DNA from: Telmatospirillum siberiense
Lineage (GTDB): Bacteria > Pseudomonadota > Alphaproteobacteria > Rhodospirillales > Magnetospirillaceae
Direction: 5' to 3'
DNA: 64,000 bases
Assembly: GCF_002845745.1 (NCBI RefSeq)
Contig: NZ_PIUM01000020.1
Span: 1 to 64,000 of the forward strand
Below the pieces are notes generated by a model. That model was not told the origin of the DNA, made no database searches, and saw nothing but the letters and a program-made list of their open reading frames with translations. Below are positions 10,157 through 21,299 of the stretch, one piece after another. The position numbers were made by a program, and so were the translations under genes. Every line of letters starts with the position of its first letter. Within the stretch, counting starts at the first letter, position 1.

Positions 10157-10810
10157 CTATTTTCCTTTCGCGGCCGCAATGAATTTGGCGATGAGGTCGG
10201 CGTCCTTTACCCCCGGCGCGCTTTCAACGCCGGAGGAGACGTCCACCGCCTTGGCGCCCGAAAGACGGATCGCCTCGGCCACGTTCGCTTCCGTCAGTCC
10301 TCCGGCCAGAAACCAGGGACAGGGCCACTTGCGGTCCTTGAGGATGCTCCAGTCGAAGGCCTGCGCGTTGCCGCCGGGGCGCGAGGCCCCGGCCGGCGCC
10401 TTGGCGTCGAACATCAGCCAGTCGGCCACCTCGGCATAGGCTGCCGCGGCATCGAGATCGGCCGCGGCGGAAATCCCCACCGCCTTGATCACCGGCATGC
10501 CGAATTCCTGCCGGACCTGCTCCACGCGTTCGGGCGTCTCGGCTCCGTGCAACTGAAAGAAATCCAAACGGACCTGGTTCATCACCTCGTTCAACAAGGC
10601 ATCGTCCGGCTCGACGAAGAGACCGACCTTGCGCACCTCTTCGGGGACCCATTGCAGGATCTCGGCGGCGCGGAGGGGCGACAGCCCGCGCGGACTCTTA
10701 TCGAAGAAGACCACTCCCAGGAAATCGGCGCCGGCCTCAAGCGCCGCCTCCACCGCATCCTCGTCGGTCAAGCCGCAAATCTTCACCTTGACCGGATCGG
10801 TCCGGCTCAC
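10157..10810 (-). CDS. trpF: Phosphoribosylanthranilate isomerase
   Basis: 217 residues, a TIM barrel catalysing the Amadori rearrangement of phosphoribosylanthranilate in tryptophan synthesis. The active-site Cys is C12 in KICGLTD. QLHGAETPE and LAGGLTEANV are family blocks. The GTG start overlaps the pyrF stop by 4 nt (GTGA). It links the pyrimidine gene pyrF with the downstream tryptophan genes. Confidence 0.95.
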   Translation of the reverse strand: MSRTDPVKVKICGLTDEDAVEAALEAGADFLGVVFFDKSPRGLSPLRAAEILQWVPEEVRKVGLFVEPDDALLNEVMNQVRLDFFQLHGAETPERVEQVRQEFGMPVIKAVGISAAADLDAAAAYAEVADWLMFDAKAPAGASRPGGNAQAFDWSILKDRKWPCPWFLAGGLTEANVAEAIRLSGAKAVDVSSGVESAPGVKDADLIAKFIAAAKGK

Positions 10811-11526
10811 GATATCGCCCCCGCCAGTTCGTCCTGGATACGACGCGCCGCCTCCGCCGGATCGGCGGCGGCGGTGATCGGCCGGCCGATCACCAGCCAG
10901 TCCGCGCCCTTGGCCAGGGCTTCAGCCGGGGTCAGGACGCGCTTCTGATCGTTGGCCGCCGCCCAGGCCGGACGGATGCCCGGAATGACCAGGCGGAATT
11001 CGGGGCCGCATTGGGCACGCAGAACATCGACCTCGTGTGGCGAACAGACGACGCCGTCCACTCCGGCTTCCTGGGCCAGGGCGGCCAGACGCCTGACCTG
11101 ATCGACCAGGGGACCGGTCACGCCGCTTTGCGCCAGATCGTCCTGACTCATGCTGGTGAGCACGGTGACGGCCAGCAACTGGGGCCGCGCCACCCCCCAT
11201 TTCGTCGCGGCGTCCGCCGCCGCGTCGACGGCCGCCTTCATCATCTCGCGACCGCCGCAGGCATGCAGGGTGGCCATCTGGGGACCCAACCGTACAGCAC
11301 CACGAACGGCACCCGCCACGGTGTTCGGAATATCGTGGAATTTAAGATCGAGAAACAGCGGCAAACCGCCGTCGGACACCGCGCGCACCCCCTCTGGGCC
11401 ATTGGCCGAAAAGAATTCGAGACCAAGCTTCAAGCCGCCGACCAGACCGGCCAGACGCCGCGACAAGGCCAGCGCCGCCTGGGGATCGGTGGTATCCAGG
11501 GCGCAAAAGACGGGATTACGGGTCAT
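10807..11526 (-). CDS. pyrF: Orotidine 5'-phosphate decarboxylase
   Basis: About 239 residues; the last step of UMP synthesis. The catalytic DLKFHDIPNT motif is at residues 60-69, with K62 and the two Asp residues. I chose the ATG at 11526 because the family usually begins just before PVFCALD. A GTG at 11538 is also possible; it would overlap lapA by 8 nt and lies closer to a GGAG at 11542-11545. Located between lapA and trpF on the minus strand. Confidence 0.94.
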   Translation of the reverse strand: MTRNPVFCALDTTDPQAALALSRRLAGLVGGLKLGLEFFSANGPEGVRAVSDGGLPLFLDLKFHDIPNTVAGAVRGAVRLGPQMATLHACGGREMMKAAVDAAADAATKWGVARPQLLAVTVLTSMSQDDLAQSGVTGPLVDQVRRLAALAQEAGVDGVVCSPHEVDVLRAQCGPEFRLVIPGIRPAWAAANDQKRVLTPAEALAKGADWLVIGRPITAAADPAEAARRIQDELAGAIS

Positions 11527-11530
11527 GGTA

Positions 11531-11860
11531 TTAAGCACGGTCTCCGGATAAAGGCGGCGGAAGCGCCAAATCGGCCGGCGAAGCGGATGGCCTCGCCGCC
11601 TCCAACTGACGTTCGAGATCGGCCACGCGCTTCGTCTGCCGGCGGGCGGTCCGGCGATATTTCAATCCCTTGAAGCCGGCAAACGCGGCACCCGCCAGAA
11701 AACCGGCGATCAGCGGCGCCAGCGCGATCAGATAGACCGGCAGATCCATTCCGTCTTCGAACGGCCACAGGCCGATGATCGCCCCTTGGCGATTGGATAG
11801 GGCGAACAGCACAACGACGACGGCCAGGGGCAAACCCACAACCCACGAGACGATCTTCAC
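11531..11860 (-). CDS. lapA: LapA-domain inner-membrane protein
   Basis: 109 residues with two transmembrane segments (about 4-22 and 40-63) followed by a basic, helical cytoplasmic tail with KRVADLERQLEAARP. This matches DUF1049/LapA (YciS) proteins; in enterobacteria LapA works with LapB in controlling LPS assembly. As in many Proteobacteria it lies near ihfB. It is also next to pyrF. No lapB is seen here. Confidence 0.8.
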   Translation of the reverse strand: MKIVSWVVGLPLAVVVVLFALSNRQGAIIGLWPFEDGMDLPVYLIALAPLIAGFLAGAAFAGFKGLKYRRTARRQTKRVADLERQLEAARPSASPADLALPPPLSGDRA

Positions 11861-11909
11861 CGGGGCCCCATATCGCTCAGGGCAAACCGCGCGTCGACGG
11901 ATACGGGCG

Positions 11910-12194
11910 TCATTTTCCCGTGTTCAGCCGCTCGCGCAACAATTTGCCGGTTTTAAAAAACGGAACGGCCTTTTCCGAAACGTCGACGGATTGGCCGGTC
12001 CTGGGATTGCGCCCCAGACGAGCGTCACGCCTTTTCACCGAAAAGGCTCCGAACCCACGCAGTTCAACGCGATCGCCACGCGATAGCGCGGTGGCGATTT
12101 CATCGAAAATGGTGGTAACGATCCGCTCGACGTCGCGCTGGTAGAGATGAGGATTCAACTCCGCCAGGCGGGCGATCAGCTCCGACTTGGTCAT
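11910..12194 (-). CDS. ihfB: Integration host factor subunit beta
   Basis: 94 residues of the HU/IHF fold, a nucleoid protein that bends DNA sharply as a heterodimer with IhfA. The intercalating loop GRNPRTG with the key proline lies at 61-67. VELRGFGAF and the C-terminal [10 protein letters not shown] are typical of IHF beta rather than HU. It lies downstream of rpsA, as in many Proteobacteria, separated by a terminator at 12319-12353, so it likely has its own promoter. Confidence 0.93.
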   Translation of the reverse strand: MTKSELIARLAELNPHLYQRDVERIVTTIFDEIATALSRGDRVELRGFGAFSVKRRDARLGRNPRTGQSVDVSEKAVPFFKTGKLLRERLNTGK

Positions 12195-12318
12195 GGGCGT
12201 TTCTGGCTCCTGGCTTGAGAGGTAATCTCAGATACGCGGAAGAGCCTGCCAAAGCCTGGGCTCACCGTCAAGATAAGCCTTTATGATGGTTAGTTTTTTT
12301 ATAAAACCGCCGGACGTG

Positions 12319-12353
12319 AAAAAGGCGCCCCGGTATCCCCGAGGCGCCCTTTT
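12319..12353 (-). terminator. Intrinsic terminator of rpsA
   Basis: GGCGCC repeats at 12324-12329 and 12343-12348 pair, with a GC-rich inner stem. On the minus strand the hairpin is followed by five T residues (complement of 12319-12323). It lies about 30 bp after the rpsA stop. The rest of the gap 12195-12380 is AT-rich near 12290-12305 and may hold the ihfB promoter. Confidence 0.75.
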
Positions 12354-12380
12354 CCTGGTTCAAGCGTCAGTCCGCAAGAC

Positions 12381-14096
12381 TTACTTGTCTTCCGAATGAG
12401 CCTTCTCTTCCTTGGCGCGGTTGAAGGCCGCACCCAGGATATCGCCCAGCGAGGCGCCCGAATCGGACGAACCGAATTCGGCCATCGCCTGCTTCTCTTC
12501 CTCGATCTCGCGAGCCTTGACCGACAGGGTGACCTTGCGGGTCGCCTTGTCGATGGCGGTCACCTTGGCGTCGAGCTTCTCGCCGACGGCGAAGCGATCC
12601 GGACGCTGATCGGAACGATCGCGCGCCAGCTCGTTCTTGCGGATGAAGCCGGTCAGACCGTCGACGGCCACTTCCAGGCCGTTCTCGGTAACCTGGGTCA
12701 CCGTGCAGGTCACCACGTCGCCCTTCTTGACATGGGCGATGGCTTCCTTGAACGGATCGGCGCCGAGCTGCTTGATGCCGAGGCTGATGCGTTCCTTCTC
12801 GACATCGACATCCAGGACCTTGGCCTTGACCATGTCGGCCTTCTTGAAGTCGAGAATGGCTTGCTCGCCGGGACGCTCCCAGGCGATGTCGGACAGATGG
12901 ACCATGCCGTCGATCTCGCCGGGCAGGCCGATGAACAGGCCGAACTCGGTGATGTTCTTGACCTCGCCCTCGACCTCGGTTCCGATGGGGAACTTCTCGA
13001 GGAAGCCTTCCCACGGATTGGCCATGGTCTGCTTGAGGCCCAGGCTGATGCGGCGCTTCTGGGCGTCGACGTCGAGCACCAGAACCTCGACCTCCTGGGA
13101 GGTGGAGACGATCTTGCCGGGATGGACGTTCTTCTTGGTCCAGGACATCTCGGAGACGTGCACCAGACCTTCGACACCGGCTTCCAGCTCGACGAAGGCG
13201 CCGTAGTCGGTGATGTTGGTGACGCGGCCGACGAACTTGGCACCCACCGGATACTTCTGCTCGACGCCATCCCACGGATCGGCCTCAAGCTGCTTGATGC
13301 CGAGGCTGATGCGCTGAGTCTCGGAGTTGAAGCGGATGACCTGCACCTTGACCGACTGGCCGATGTGCAGCGCTTCCGACGGATGGTTGATGCGCTTCCA
13401 GGCGATGTCGGTGACATGCAGAAGACCATCGACGCCACCCAGGTCGACGAAGGCGCCGTAATCGGTGATGTTCTTCACCACGCCCTCGAGGATCTGGCCT
13501 TCCTTCAGGCTTTCGATCAGCTCGGAACGCTGTTCGGCGCGGGTCTCTTCGAGAACGGCGCGACGCGACACCACGATGTTGCCGCGCGAACGGTCCATCT
13601 TCAGGATCTGGAAGGGCTGCGGGGTGCCCATCAGCGGGCCGATGTCGCGGACGGGGCGGATATCCACCTGGCTGCCCGGCAGGAACGCCACGGCGCCCGA
13701 CAAATCGACGGTGAAGCCGCCCTTGACGCGGCCGAAGATGACGCCGTTGACCCGCTGGTTGTCCTGGAAGGACTTCTCGAGCTGGGTCCAGGCTTCCTCG
13801 CGCCGGGCCTTTTCACGGCTCAGCATGACTTCGCCGTTCTTGTCCTCGTAACGCTCGATGAAAACCTCGACCTCGTCACCGGCCTTGATGTCGGCGGGAC
13901 GGCCGGGGATGCCGAATTCCTTGAGCGGGATGCGTCCTTCGGACTTCAGTCCGACGTCGATCACCGCGAAGTCGCCGTCGATCTCGACAACGGTTCCTTT
14001 TACCACGGAGCCTTCGAAGGCGCCCGATTCACCGAACGTCTCGTCCAGCAGGGCCGCAAAGTCTTCCGTCGTCGCAAATTCAGTGGCAGTCGTCAT
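12381..14096 (-). CDS. rpsA: 30S ribosomal protein S1
   Basis: 571 residues, the normal size for six-domain S1. It binds mRNA leaders on the small subunit and helps start translation. Repeated S1/OB-fold blocks can be read through the protein (GTVVEIDGDFAVIDVG; VKNITDYGAFVDLGG; VTNITDYGAFVELEAG; VKNITEFGLFIGLPG; VTQVTENGLEVAVDG). The ATG at 14096 follows AAGGA. Lies downstream of cmk as in most Proteobacteria. An open frame continues upstream, but that part is not S1-like. Confidence 0.97.
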   Translation of the reverse strand: MTTATEFATTEDFAALLDETFGESGAFEGSVVKGTVVEIDGDFAVIDVGLKSEGRIPLKEFGIPGRPADIKAGDEVEVFIERYEDKNGEVMLSREKARREEAWTQLEKSFQDNQRVNGVIFGRVKGGFTVDLSGAVAFLPGSQVDIRPVRDIGPLMGTPQPFQILKMDRSRGNIVVSRRAVLEETRAEQRSELIESLKEGQILEGVVKNITDYGAFVDLGGVDGLLHVTDIAWKRINHPSEALHIGQSVKVQVIRFNSETQRISLGIKQLEADPWDGVEQKYPVGAKFVGRVTNITDYGAFVELEAGVEGLVHVSEMSWTKKNVHPGKIVSTSQEVEVLVLDVDAQKRRISLGLKQTMANPWEGFLEKFPIGTEVEGEVKNITEFGLFIGLPGEIDGMVHLSDIAWERPGEQAILDFKKADMVKAKVLDVDVEKERISLGIKQLGADPFKEAIAHVKKGDVVTCTVTQVTENGLEVAVDGLTGFIRKNELARDRSDQRPDRFAVGEKLDAKVTAIDKATRKVTLSVKAREIEEEKQAMAEFGSSDSGASLGDILGAAFNRAKEEKAHSEDK

Positions 14097-14229
14097 AGTA
14101 AGAATTCCTTTCAGTACTTCTTTATCCGGGCCGGCCGGTTGTCTCCGGCGGTCTTCGGCGGAAAGTGAAAACACTTCGAGCCGCTCCCCCGCCGAGAGGA
14201 ACGGCCACCCTGCTTCCGCGAAACCGGCG

Positions 14230-14859
14230 TCAGCCGGCGAAGCGTCGCTGGGAAATAATCCGCACGGCGGCGGCAAAAGCCGCATCCGCGTCCATCTCCG
14301 ATGTATCCAGCAACACCGCATCGGCGGCCGGAACCAGGGGAGCCACGCTCCGCGCGGAATCACGCGCGTCGCGATCCTTCATCTCTTGAAGGACGCGCTC
14401 TCCTATAGCCGAGAGTCCCTTGTCAAGCAACTCTTTCAAGCGCCGTTCGGCACGCCTTTCCAAACTGGCCGTGACGAAGAGTTTCACGGGAGCGTCGGGG
14501 CAGACCACGGTGCCGATGTCGCGACCGTCGAGGACCGCCCCCGGCGCCCGGGCCGCATAGGCCCGCTGAAAATCGAGAAGAGCGGCGCGAACCCCCGGAA
14601 TCGCCGCTACTTTCGAGGCCGCGCCGCCCGCTTCCTCGCCGCGCAGGGCGGGATCGGCGAGCCCCGCCGGATCGAGGGCCCGCGCCGCCGCCTCGGCCGC
14701 CGGCGGATCGGCCGGATCGCCGCCGGAGCGCAGCACGGCAACGCCGACGGCGCGATAAAGAGAACCGGTGTCGAGATAGTTCAGACCGAAGTGGGCGGCC
14801 AGCCGCTTCGCCAAGGTCCCCTTGCCGGCCGCAGCCGGCCCATCGATGGCGATGATCAT
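14230..14859 (-). CDS. cmk: Cytidylate kinase
   Basis: 209 residues; phosphorylates CMP and dCMP with ATP in the cytoplasm. The P-loop GPAAAGKGT is at 7-15, and [10 protein letters not shown] and [10 protein letters not shown] are the CMP-binding blocks. Its probable ribosome-binding GAGGG lies in the CCCTCA border of the repeat array between aroA and cmk. Order aroA-cmk-rpsA-ihfB is the standard one, but the aroA-cmk gap is stretched to 454 bp by the repeat. Confidence 0.95.
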   Translation of the reverse strand: MIIAIDGPAAAGKGTLAKRLAAHFGLNYLDTGSLYRAVGVAVLRSGGDPADPPAAEAAARALDPAGLADPALRGEEAGGAASKVAAIPGVRAALLDFQRAYAARAPGAVLDGRDIGTVVCPDAPVKLFVTASLERRAERRLKELLDKGLSAIGERVLQEMKDRDARDSARSVAPLVPAADAVLLDTSEMDADAAFAAAVRIISQRRFAG

Positions 14860-14868
14860 TGTAAATAG

Positions 14869-15293
14869 CCCTCAAACGCCGGGCGGGGGTTTATAATTTG
14901 TCCCTCAGGCGCCGGGCGCCGGCATCCGCCGGCTTGGCTGGCGCGCCAACGATGGCGCGGGGCCTCAACGGCCCAGTCGCGGGCAAGGGTTTGTATAATT
15001 TGTCCCTCAGGCGCCGGGCGCCGGCATCCGCCGGCTTGGCTGGCGCGCCAACGATGGCGCGGGGCCTCAACGGCCCAGTCGCGGGCAAGGGTTTGTATAA
15101 TTTGTCCCTCAGGCGCCGGGCGCCGGCATCCGCCGGCTTGGCTGGCGCGCCAACGATGGCGCGGGGCCTCAACGGCCCAGTCGCGGGCAAGGGTTTGTAT
15201 AATTTGTCCCTCAGGCGCCGGGCGCCGGCATCCGCCGGCTTGGCTGGCGCGCCAACGATGGCGCGGGGCCTCAACGGCCCAGTCGCGGGCAAG
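14869..15293. repeat. Tandem array of four 102-bp units with multiple hairpins
   Basis: The same 102-bp unit occurs four times without visible change; TCCCTCAGG falls at 14901, 15003, 15105 and 15207. A truncated extra border copy starts at 14869. Each unit contains hairpins GGCGCC/GGCGCC, GCCGGC-ATCC-GCCGGC, CGCGCCA-ACGA-TGGCGCG and GGGCC-TCAAC-GGCCC. It fills the aroA-cmk gap and should be transcribed. A diverged single copy lies at 58121-58196. Because 102 is divisible by three, the array is open in some frames on both strands, but no ribosome-binding site supports translation. Confidence 0.95.
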
Positions 15294-15313
15294 CCCGCTC
15301 CGGTGGTTCAGCC

Positions 15314-16696
<1,383 letters not shown>

Positions 16697-16850
16697 CTAC
16701 CACAGGCGGACGGCGCAAGGTAGAGGCCGACGCGGTGCTCGCCGACAAACTATCGGACGTCTATTGTCGATTTTTCGTTTTGACACGGCCTGGGTTACGT
16801 GGCAAATGGCCCGACAGCAACCTAGTCAGCGAGTTTCAAGGAGGATACGG

Positions 16851-17231
16851 GTGGCCAAACCGGAATGGGGTGCGAAACGCACCTGCCAGAGCTGTAGCGC
16901 CCGCTTCTATGATATGGCGCGTTCGCCGATCATCTGCCCGAAATGCGGCGCAACCGTCGAGCCCGAGGTGACCTTCAAGGCGCGCCGGCAGTCGGCGCCT
17001 GTCGCCGAAGCCAAGGCTCCGGCCGTCGTCCGCGACGTCAAGAAGGTCGATCTCGACGAAGCCGGCGAGGAACTGGAGGTCATCGAGGAAGAGGAAGGTA
17101 CCGTCGCCGCCGGCGAAGAGGCCGAGGAAGACGAGAGCCTGATCGAGGACGCGTCCGATCTGGGCGAGGACGATGACGACATGGCCGAGGTCATGGAACA
17201 CATCGACGAGGACCTCGATCACGAGCTCTGA
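16851..17231 (+). CDS. TIGR02300 family protein (FYDLN acid)
   Basis: 126 residues from a GTG start preceded by AAGGAGGA. The N-terminus carries a small zinc-ribbon-like set of Cys residues (C12, C15, C29, C32) around RFYDMARSP, the FYDLN motif. The C-terminal half is a long run of Asp and Glu. This is a conserved alphaproteobacterial family of unknown function, often found divergent from aroA and next to a tRNA gene, as here. Its upstream region also serves the divergent aroA promoter. Confidence 0.88.
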   Translation: MAKPEWGAKRTCQSCSARFYDMARSPIICPKCGATVEPEVTFKARRQSAPVAEAKAPAVVRDVKKVDLDEAGEELEVIEEEEGTVAAGEEAEEDESLIEDASDLGEDDDDMAEVMEHIDEDLDHEL

Positions 17232-17339
17232 CGGGGATCTCCGAGAAAGCGTCGCGAGCATGCTTTTTTTGCTTGCACGGTCCTTTCGGAATCCCTATGT
17301 TCCCGCACCTGCGCGGCCAACCACCGCGCCCCAGAATTC

Positions 17340-17415
<76 letters not shown>

Positions 17416-17422
17416 AACTAAG

Positions 17423-17456
17423 AAAAAGGCTTAGCGAGAAATCGCTAAGCCTTTTT
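17423..17456. terminator. Bidirectional terminator between tRNA-Ala and the autotransporter
   Basis: GGCTTAGCGA (17428-17437) and TCGCTAAGCC (17442-17451) form a perfect 10-bp stem over a GAAA loop. Five A residues precede and five T residues follow, so it can terminate in both directions. It lies between the tRNA and the 3' end of the minus-strand autotransporter. Confidence 0.9.
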
Positions 17457-17556
17457 GGTTTGCGGGTGAGCGACCCGCAGAAATGACGCCGGCCTTTCGG
17501 TCACCGAATGCCGGATCATCGCCTCCTGCCGGATCCCGACATTATCCGGCAGACCT

Positions 17557-20439
17557 TCAGAACTCCTGGCGGATCTGCAAGAGCCCGGTGTGGCTGCGGT
17601 AGTCGGAGCGGTAGTCGCCATCATATTCGAGACGAATGGACAAATCGTCCGAACGTTCCAGTGTGGCGCCAAGACCGAGACGGGCACCGTCCGCCGCGGG
17701 ACGCTCGCTTCGGCTTATGAAGGCGACGCCGCCCATCGCGACCGACACCGACACCGGATTGTTGGTATAGGAATGCACCCAACCGGCCTGGATATCGCTG
17801 GCCAGCACGCCCCAGGCGATGGGAACCCGCGTGGCCAGCCGGCCGCCCAATTCGCTCTCCACCGAATCGAAGCCCTTGGCTTTCACCGAGAGGTCGGCCA
17901 ACCCGGCCCCGCTCTCCGCATAGCCTGAGAGTTCGGAACGAATATATTGCAGGCTGAACAAGGGCGAGAGCGTCGCCGGGTGGGGGATGCCCTCCAGGGC
18001 GAAGTCGTAACCGCCGCCCAGCTTCGCCTGGTAATGCTGCCCGTCGTAATCAGCCGACGCTCTCGATCCCAGAAAATCGATGGGCCGCGACTGGTCGTAC
18101 TGGTCCTGCCCGAAGGCCAGAAGGCCGTTCAGGAAGGCCTGCCCCCCTTCCGGCCGCCAGCTGCCGTAGGCGGCCAGCTGATAGCTGTCGGCCATGGTTC
18201 GATTTCCCGAACTGTCGCCGGTGCCATGCGCGTTGGTTCTGAGCCAGCTCGCCGCCAGTCCGCCGGTGACGTCCGGGATCAGTTCGAGATCGCCGCCCAC
18301 CAATAGTCCCCAGGACGCGGCGGAATAGGCGCCGTCGAGACTGGCCCCGCTGCCCAGCACTTGGCCCCACAGGGCCCGGCGGTCGGCCGGCGAGCCCGCT
18401 GCCAGGCCGACCGCGTCACCGGCCCGGGCCATCTGATGCTGTTCGATGACCGCCGTCGTCGGCGTCGCGAAGGCGGCCCCGGTGTTGATCTGCACCGTCG
18501 TCGGCGATCCGCCCAGCTGTTTCAACGCGCGAGCCTGCCCGGCCGACGACAGCTGGGTAAGCTGGCTCAACAGAGACTGATAGGCCGTATTGGACGACAG
18601 CATGTCGAGGGTGGACCCCACCGATCCCCCACCGGTCGCGGCGACCGCCGCCCAGGGCAGCGCCGTCATCGCGATGGAGGTTCCGGTGATCGTATAAACG
18701 GTGTTGAAGAGAAGATTCGAACTGGTCTGCAGATTGCTGGCGGAAAGGCTGCCGGCGGAAACGATGGTCACCGTCTGGCCGGCCGTCACGACGCCGCTGT
18801 CGGAAACCACCTTGAGCGAGCCCGACAGCGAGGCGCTTCCCGTGATCACCAGCGCGCCGCTGCTCGACGAGGACAGGACGACCACCAGCGCGCCGCCGGA
18901 ACCTTGCACATAGTTGCCGGATATGGTTACGGCGCGGCCTATCTGCAGGCTGGCGGCGTTGGTCACCGTGCCCGCGCCTCCGTTCACCACCACATTGTCG
19001 CCCAAAAACAGGCTGCCCGAGGTGAAGGCCACCCCGGTCGCCGTGATGGTGCCGACGCCGCCCGCGAGTCCGCTGAGCGTCCCGACGGTCCCGTTGTCAC
19101 CGCCGGCGATGAAAAGCCCGTCGCCGGCGGTGATGTCGCCCCTGATGATGCCGCTGTTGGTAAGCGTATCGCCGCCGCCGCCGGTGGAGACGCTGCCGAC
19201 GATCAGACCCGCATTAACGATGGTGTCGGAAAAGCTATCGGTGATCGAGATGGCCTGGCCGTTGTTGCCGATGATCGTTCCCGTTGGCGAATTGATGATG
19301 GTGGTCGCGGCGAAGGCGTTGCCGCCGTTGCTGTCATCCACCGTGATGGCTCGCTGCACGCTGGTGATCAGCCCCGAATTGGTGATGGTGCCGCCGCCCA
19401 CGGTAATGGCTTCCGACAGACCACCGCTCCAGGTGCCGGTCGCCCGGATGGTGCCGGCGTTGGTGATGTTGACCAGATAGTCGACGTCGATGCCATCGCC
19501 GTCCGATGTGCCCGAGGCATTGCCGGTAATCAGTCCGCCCGCCGCATTGACGATGGAGGCAACACCACTGGTGGTATCGAGATTGATGCCCGAGCCCAGG
19601 TTCCCGATGATGGTGCCGGCGTTGTAGACGGTAATATCGCCTGAGCCGGTAATGCCGTGCCGGGCGCCGCTGATGGTGGCGCCGGCATAGTTGTTGACCG
19701 TCCCCGTGGCATGGCTCTGAAAATCGATACCGTCGTTCCCGGTGTCACCATTGACCGAGGCTCCGATGATGGTGCCCCAGTTGTTGACGGTGGCGTTTTC
19801 GCCCGGCCGGATGGCGTCCGAATCGGCGGACGAAATCAGGCCGCCGGCTCGGTTGTCGATGACGATCGAGATCGTCCCGCCGGTGTTGTCGAGGTCGATG
19901 GCCTGGCCGTTGGTGCTTGACGTGGTGCCAAGGGATCTGATGGTACCCGAATTGTCGATGACGATCGACCCGCTCAAGATCTTGGTGGAGGACGATCCGC
20001 CGTGGATGGCGTCGTCGCCGGTGGCCGAGACGGTGGCGCCGGCCGCGTTGATGATGGTGGTATTCTGGATGGTGCCGGCCAGGGTAATGGCCCGCTTGCC
20101 GCTGGCAGTGTCGCTGATGATGCCGGAATTGGTGATAGTGGCGCCGCTCGACTGAGCGGTGATGGAAACGGCGGTACCGCTGCTCAAGGCCACCGAACCG
20201 CCACTGCCGACAACCAGCGAACCACCGCCCGCGAGCGTTTGGCAGATGGTGGTCGCCGAGGTGATGGTCCCGCCCGAGGCGCAGGCGGCTGCCCATGCCT
20301 GGGCGTTTGGCAGGATACCGAGGACGCCGAGGGCGATGGCGCCGATGGCGCCGGCATGGTCCCGCCGCCGATTGCCGCGATGAAGATGTCCAGGAATCCG
20401 CAGAAACATCACTGCCGCATGGTCGAATAACACGATCAT
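17557..20439 (-). CDS. Autotransporter outer-membrane beta-barrel protein
   Basis: 960 residues. After a basic start (MFLRIPGHLHRGNRRRDHAG), a hydrophobic stretch at about 30-48 ending in AQAWA-A looks like a Sec signal. The passenger (about 50-600) is a low-complexity Gly/Ser/Thr/Asn beta-helix with repeating N-x-G-T/L-I units (TNSGII, YNAGTII, NNWGTII, TNAGTI). The last about 270 residues are an autotransporter barrel ending in QIRQEF with a C-terminal Phe, the usual BAM signal. Such proteins display the passenger at the cell surface. The start at 20439 has only a G-rich site directly before it; ATG at 20409 is an alternative. Confidence 0.9.
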   Translation of the reverse strand: MIVLFDHAAVMFLRIPGHLHRGNRRRDHAGAIGAIALGVLGILPNAQAWAAACASGGTITSATTICQTLAGGGSLVVGSGGSVALSSGTAVSITAQSSGATITNSGIISDTASGKRAITLAGTIQNTTIINAAGATVSATGDDAIHGGSSSTKILSGSIVIDNSGTIRSLGTTSSTNGQAIDLDNTGGTISIVIDNRAGGLISSADSDAIRPGENATVNNWGTIIGASVNGDTGNDGIDFQSHATGTVNNYAGATISGARHGITGSGDITVYNAGTIIGNLGSGINLDTTSGVASIVNAAGGLITGNASGTSDGDGIDVDYLVNITNAGTIRATGTWSGGLSEAITVGGGTITNSGLITSVQRAITVDDSNGGNAFAATTIINSPTGTIIGNNGQAISITDSFSDTIVNAGLIVGSVSTGGGGDTLTNSGIIRGDITAGDGLFIAGGDNGTVGTLSGLAGGVGTITATGVAFTSGSLFLGDNVVVNGGAGTVTNAASLQIGRAVTISGNYVQGSGGALVVVLSSSSSGALVITGSASLSGSLKVVSDSGVVTAGQTVTIVSAGSLSASNLQTSSNLLFNTVYTITGTSIAMTALPWAAVAATGGGSVGSTLDMLSSNTAYQSLLSQLTQLSSAGQARALKQLGGSPTTVQINTGAAFATPTTAVIEQHQMARAGDAVGLAAGSPADRRALWGQVLGSGASLDGAYSAASWGLLVGGDLELIPDVTGGLAASWLRTNAHGTGDSSGNRTMADSYQLAAYGSWRPEGGQAFLNGLLAFGQDQYDQSRPIDFLGSRASADYDGQHYQAKLGGGYDFALEGIPHPATLSPLFSLQYIRSELSGYAESGAGLADLSVKAKGFDSVESELGGRLATRVPIAWGVLASDIQAGWVHSYTNNPVSVSVAMGGVAFISRSERPAADGARLGLGATLERSDDLSIRLEYDGDYRSDYRSHTGLLQIRQEF

Positions 20440-20589
20440 CCCCCCGGAGGACTGGTTAAAGACTGCGGCCTGGATTAACAGAGGCTGGAATTATCTAAAA
20501 TTGATAAAATATTATCTTTTTATGAAGGCCTTATTTATCAAATATTACTTTGTCATGATTGTCATCGCGAATTCTAATTCAACCGGCAG

Positions 20590-21204
20590 TCACTCCGACA
20601 TCGGAAAGTGATCCGGAAAACGATGGACCTGCTGGCCGATATGGCCGATTTCCATGGACAAGGAAATATCGGCCCACAAGCGGAAACCGGCCCGCCGGGC
20701 GCGGTCGCAAAACGCGTAATCCTCGCCGATCACCTCGCCGCTCGTCTCGTCGTATTCGAAGCGGAAATAGGGCCGCGTCAACCGGTCGAACGCCGACATG
20801 CGGATCAGGAGGCAGCCTGTGGGAATACGCGTCATTTCCAGCAGGCCGGCCGGAGCGTCCGCTGGCTGTTCTTCAAGGGTGGAGCCGAGCAGGGGATAGG
20901 GCGGGATCCGCTTGGTGTAAAGAGCGCCGACCACATCCTGCCCATGGGCCAGCAGCCGGTGTAGCGTCCGCTTGGGAAACACCATGTCGCTGTCCAGATA
21001 GAGCAGATAGTCGACCCCCATGTCCTGGGCGGCTTTGACGCCATTGTTGCGGGCGACGGCGACGATCGAGGATTTGTTGCTGACGATTTTCAGATCGATA
21101 TCCCTCGCCTCGTGGCACAGGGCGGCCAGGGCGAGGGTAAAATCCGCATGAACCATGTCCCCGCTCGGCACGGAGATGGCGACGGACGGCATTTTCTTGG
21201 GCAT
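20590..21204 (-). CDS. Small GT-A-type glycosyltransferase-like protein
   Basis: 204 residues. The middle contains NNGVKAAQDMGVDYLLYLDSDMVFP with the DSD (residues 71-73) that normally binds the metal of a nucleotide-sugar. Further on, IGEDYAFCDRARRAGFRLWAD matches the acceptor-side E/D-D block of GT2-like enzymes. There is no membrane anchor. The donor and acceptor are unknown. It lies beside the autotransporter on the same strand, so surface-protein glycosylation is possible but not shown. Confidence 0.75.
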   Translation of the reverse strand: MPKKMPSVAISVPSGDMVHADFTLALAALCHEARDIDLKIVSNKSSIVAVARNNGVKAAQDMGVDYLLYLDSDMVFPKRTLHRLLAHGQDVVGALYTKRIPPYPLLGSTLEEQPADAPAGLLEMTRIPTGCLLIRMSAFDRLTRPYFRFEYDETSGEVIGEDYAFCDRARRAGFRLWADISLSMEIGHIGQQVHRFPDHFPMSE

Positions 21205-21299
21205 AAAGGGCTATTCCTGGCGGGGGTGACCTCTTCTTACACGGCCGGGCGGACATTATCCGGGTCCCCCGGTCCGGATTAAGAAGCAAGGACCAAATC

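Noticed and set aside
14869-15293. CRISPR array
   Set aside because: The units are 102 bp and the same throughout, with no short repeat separated by unique spacers, and no cas genes are nearby.
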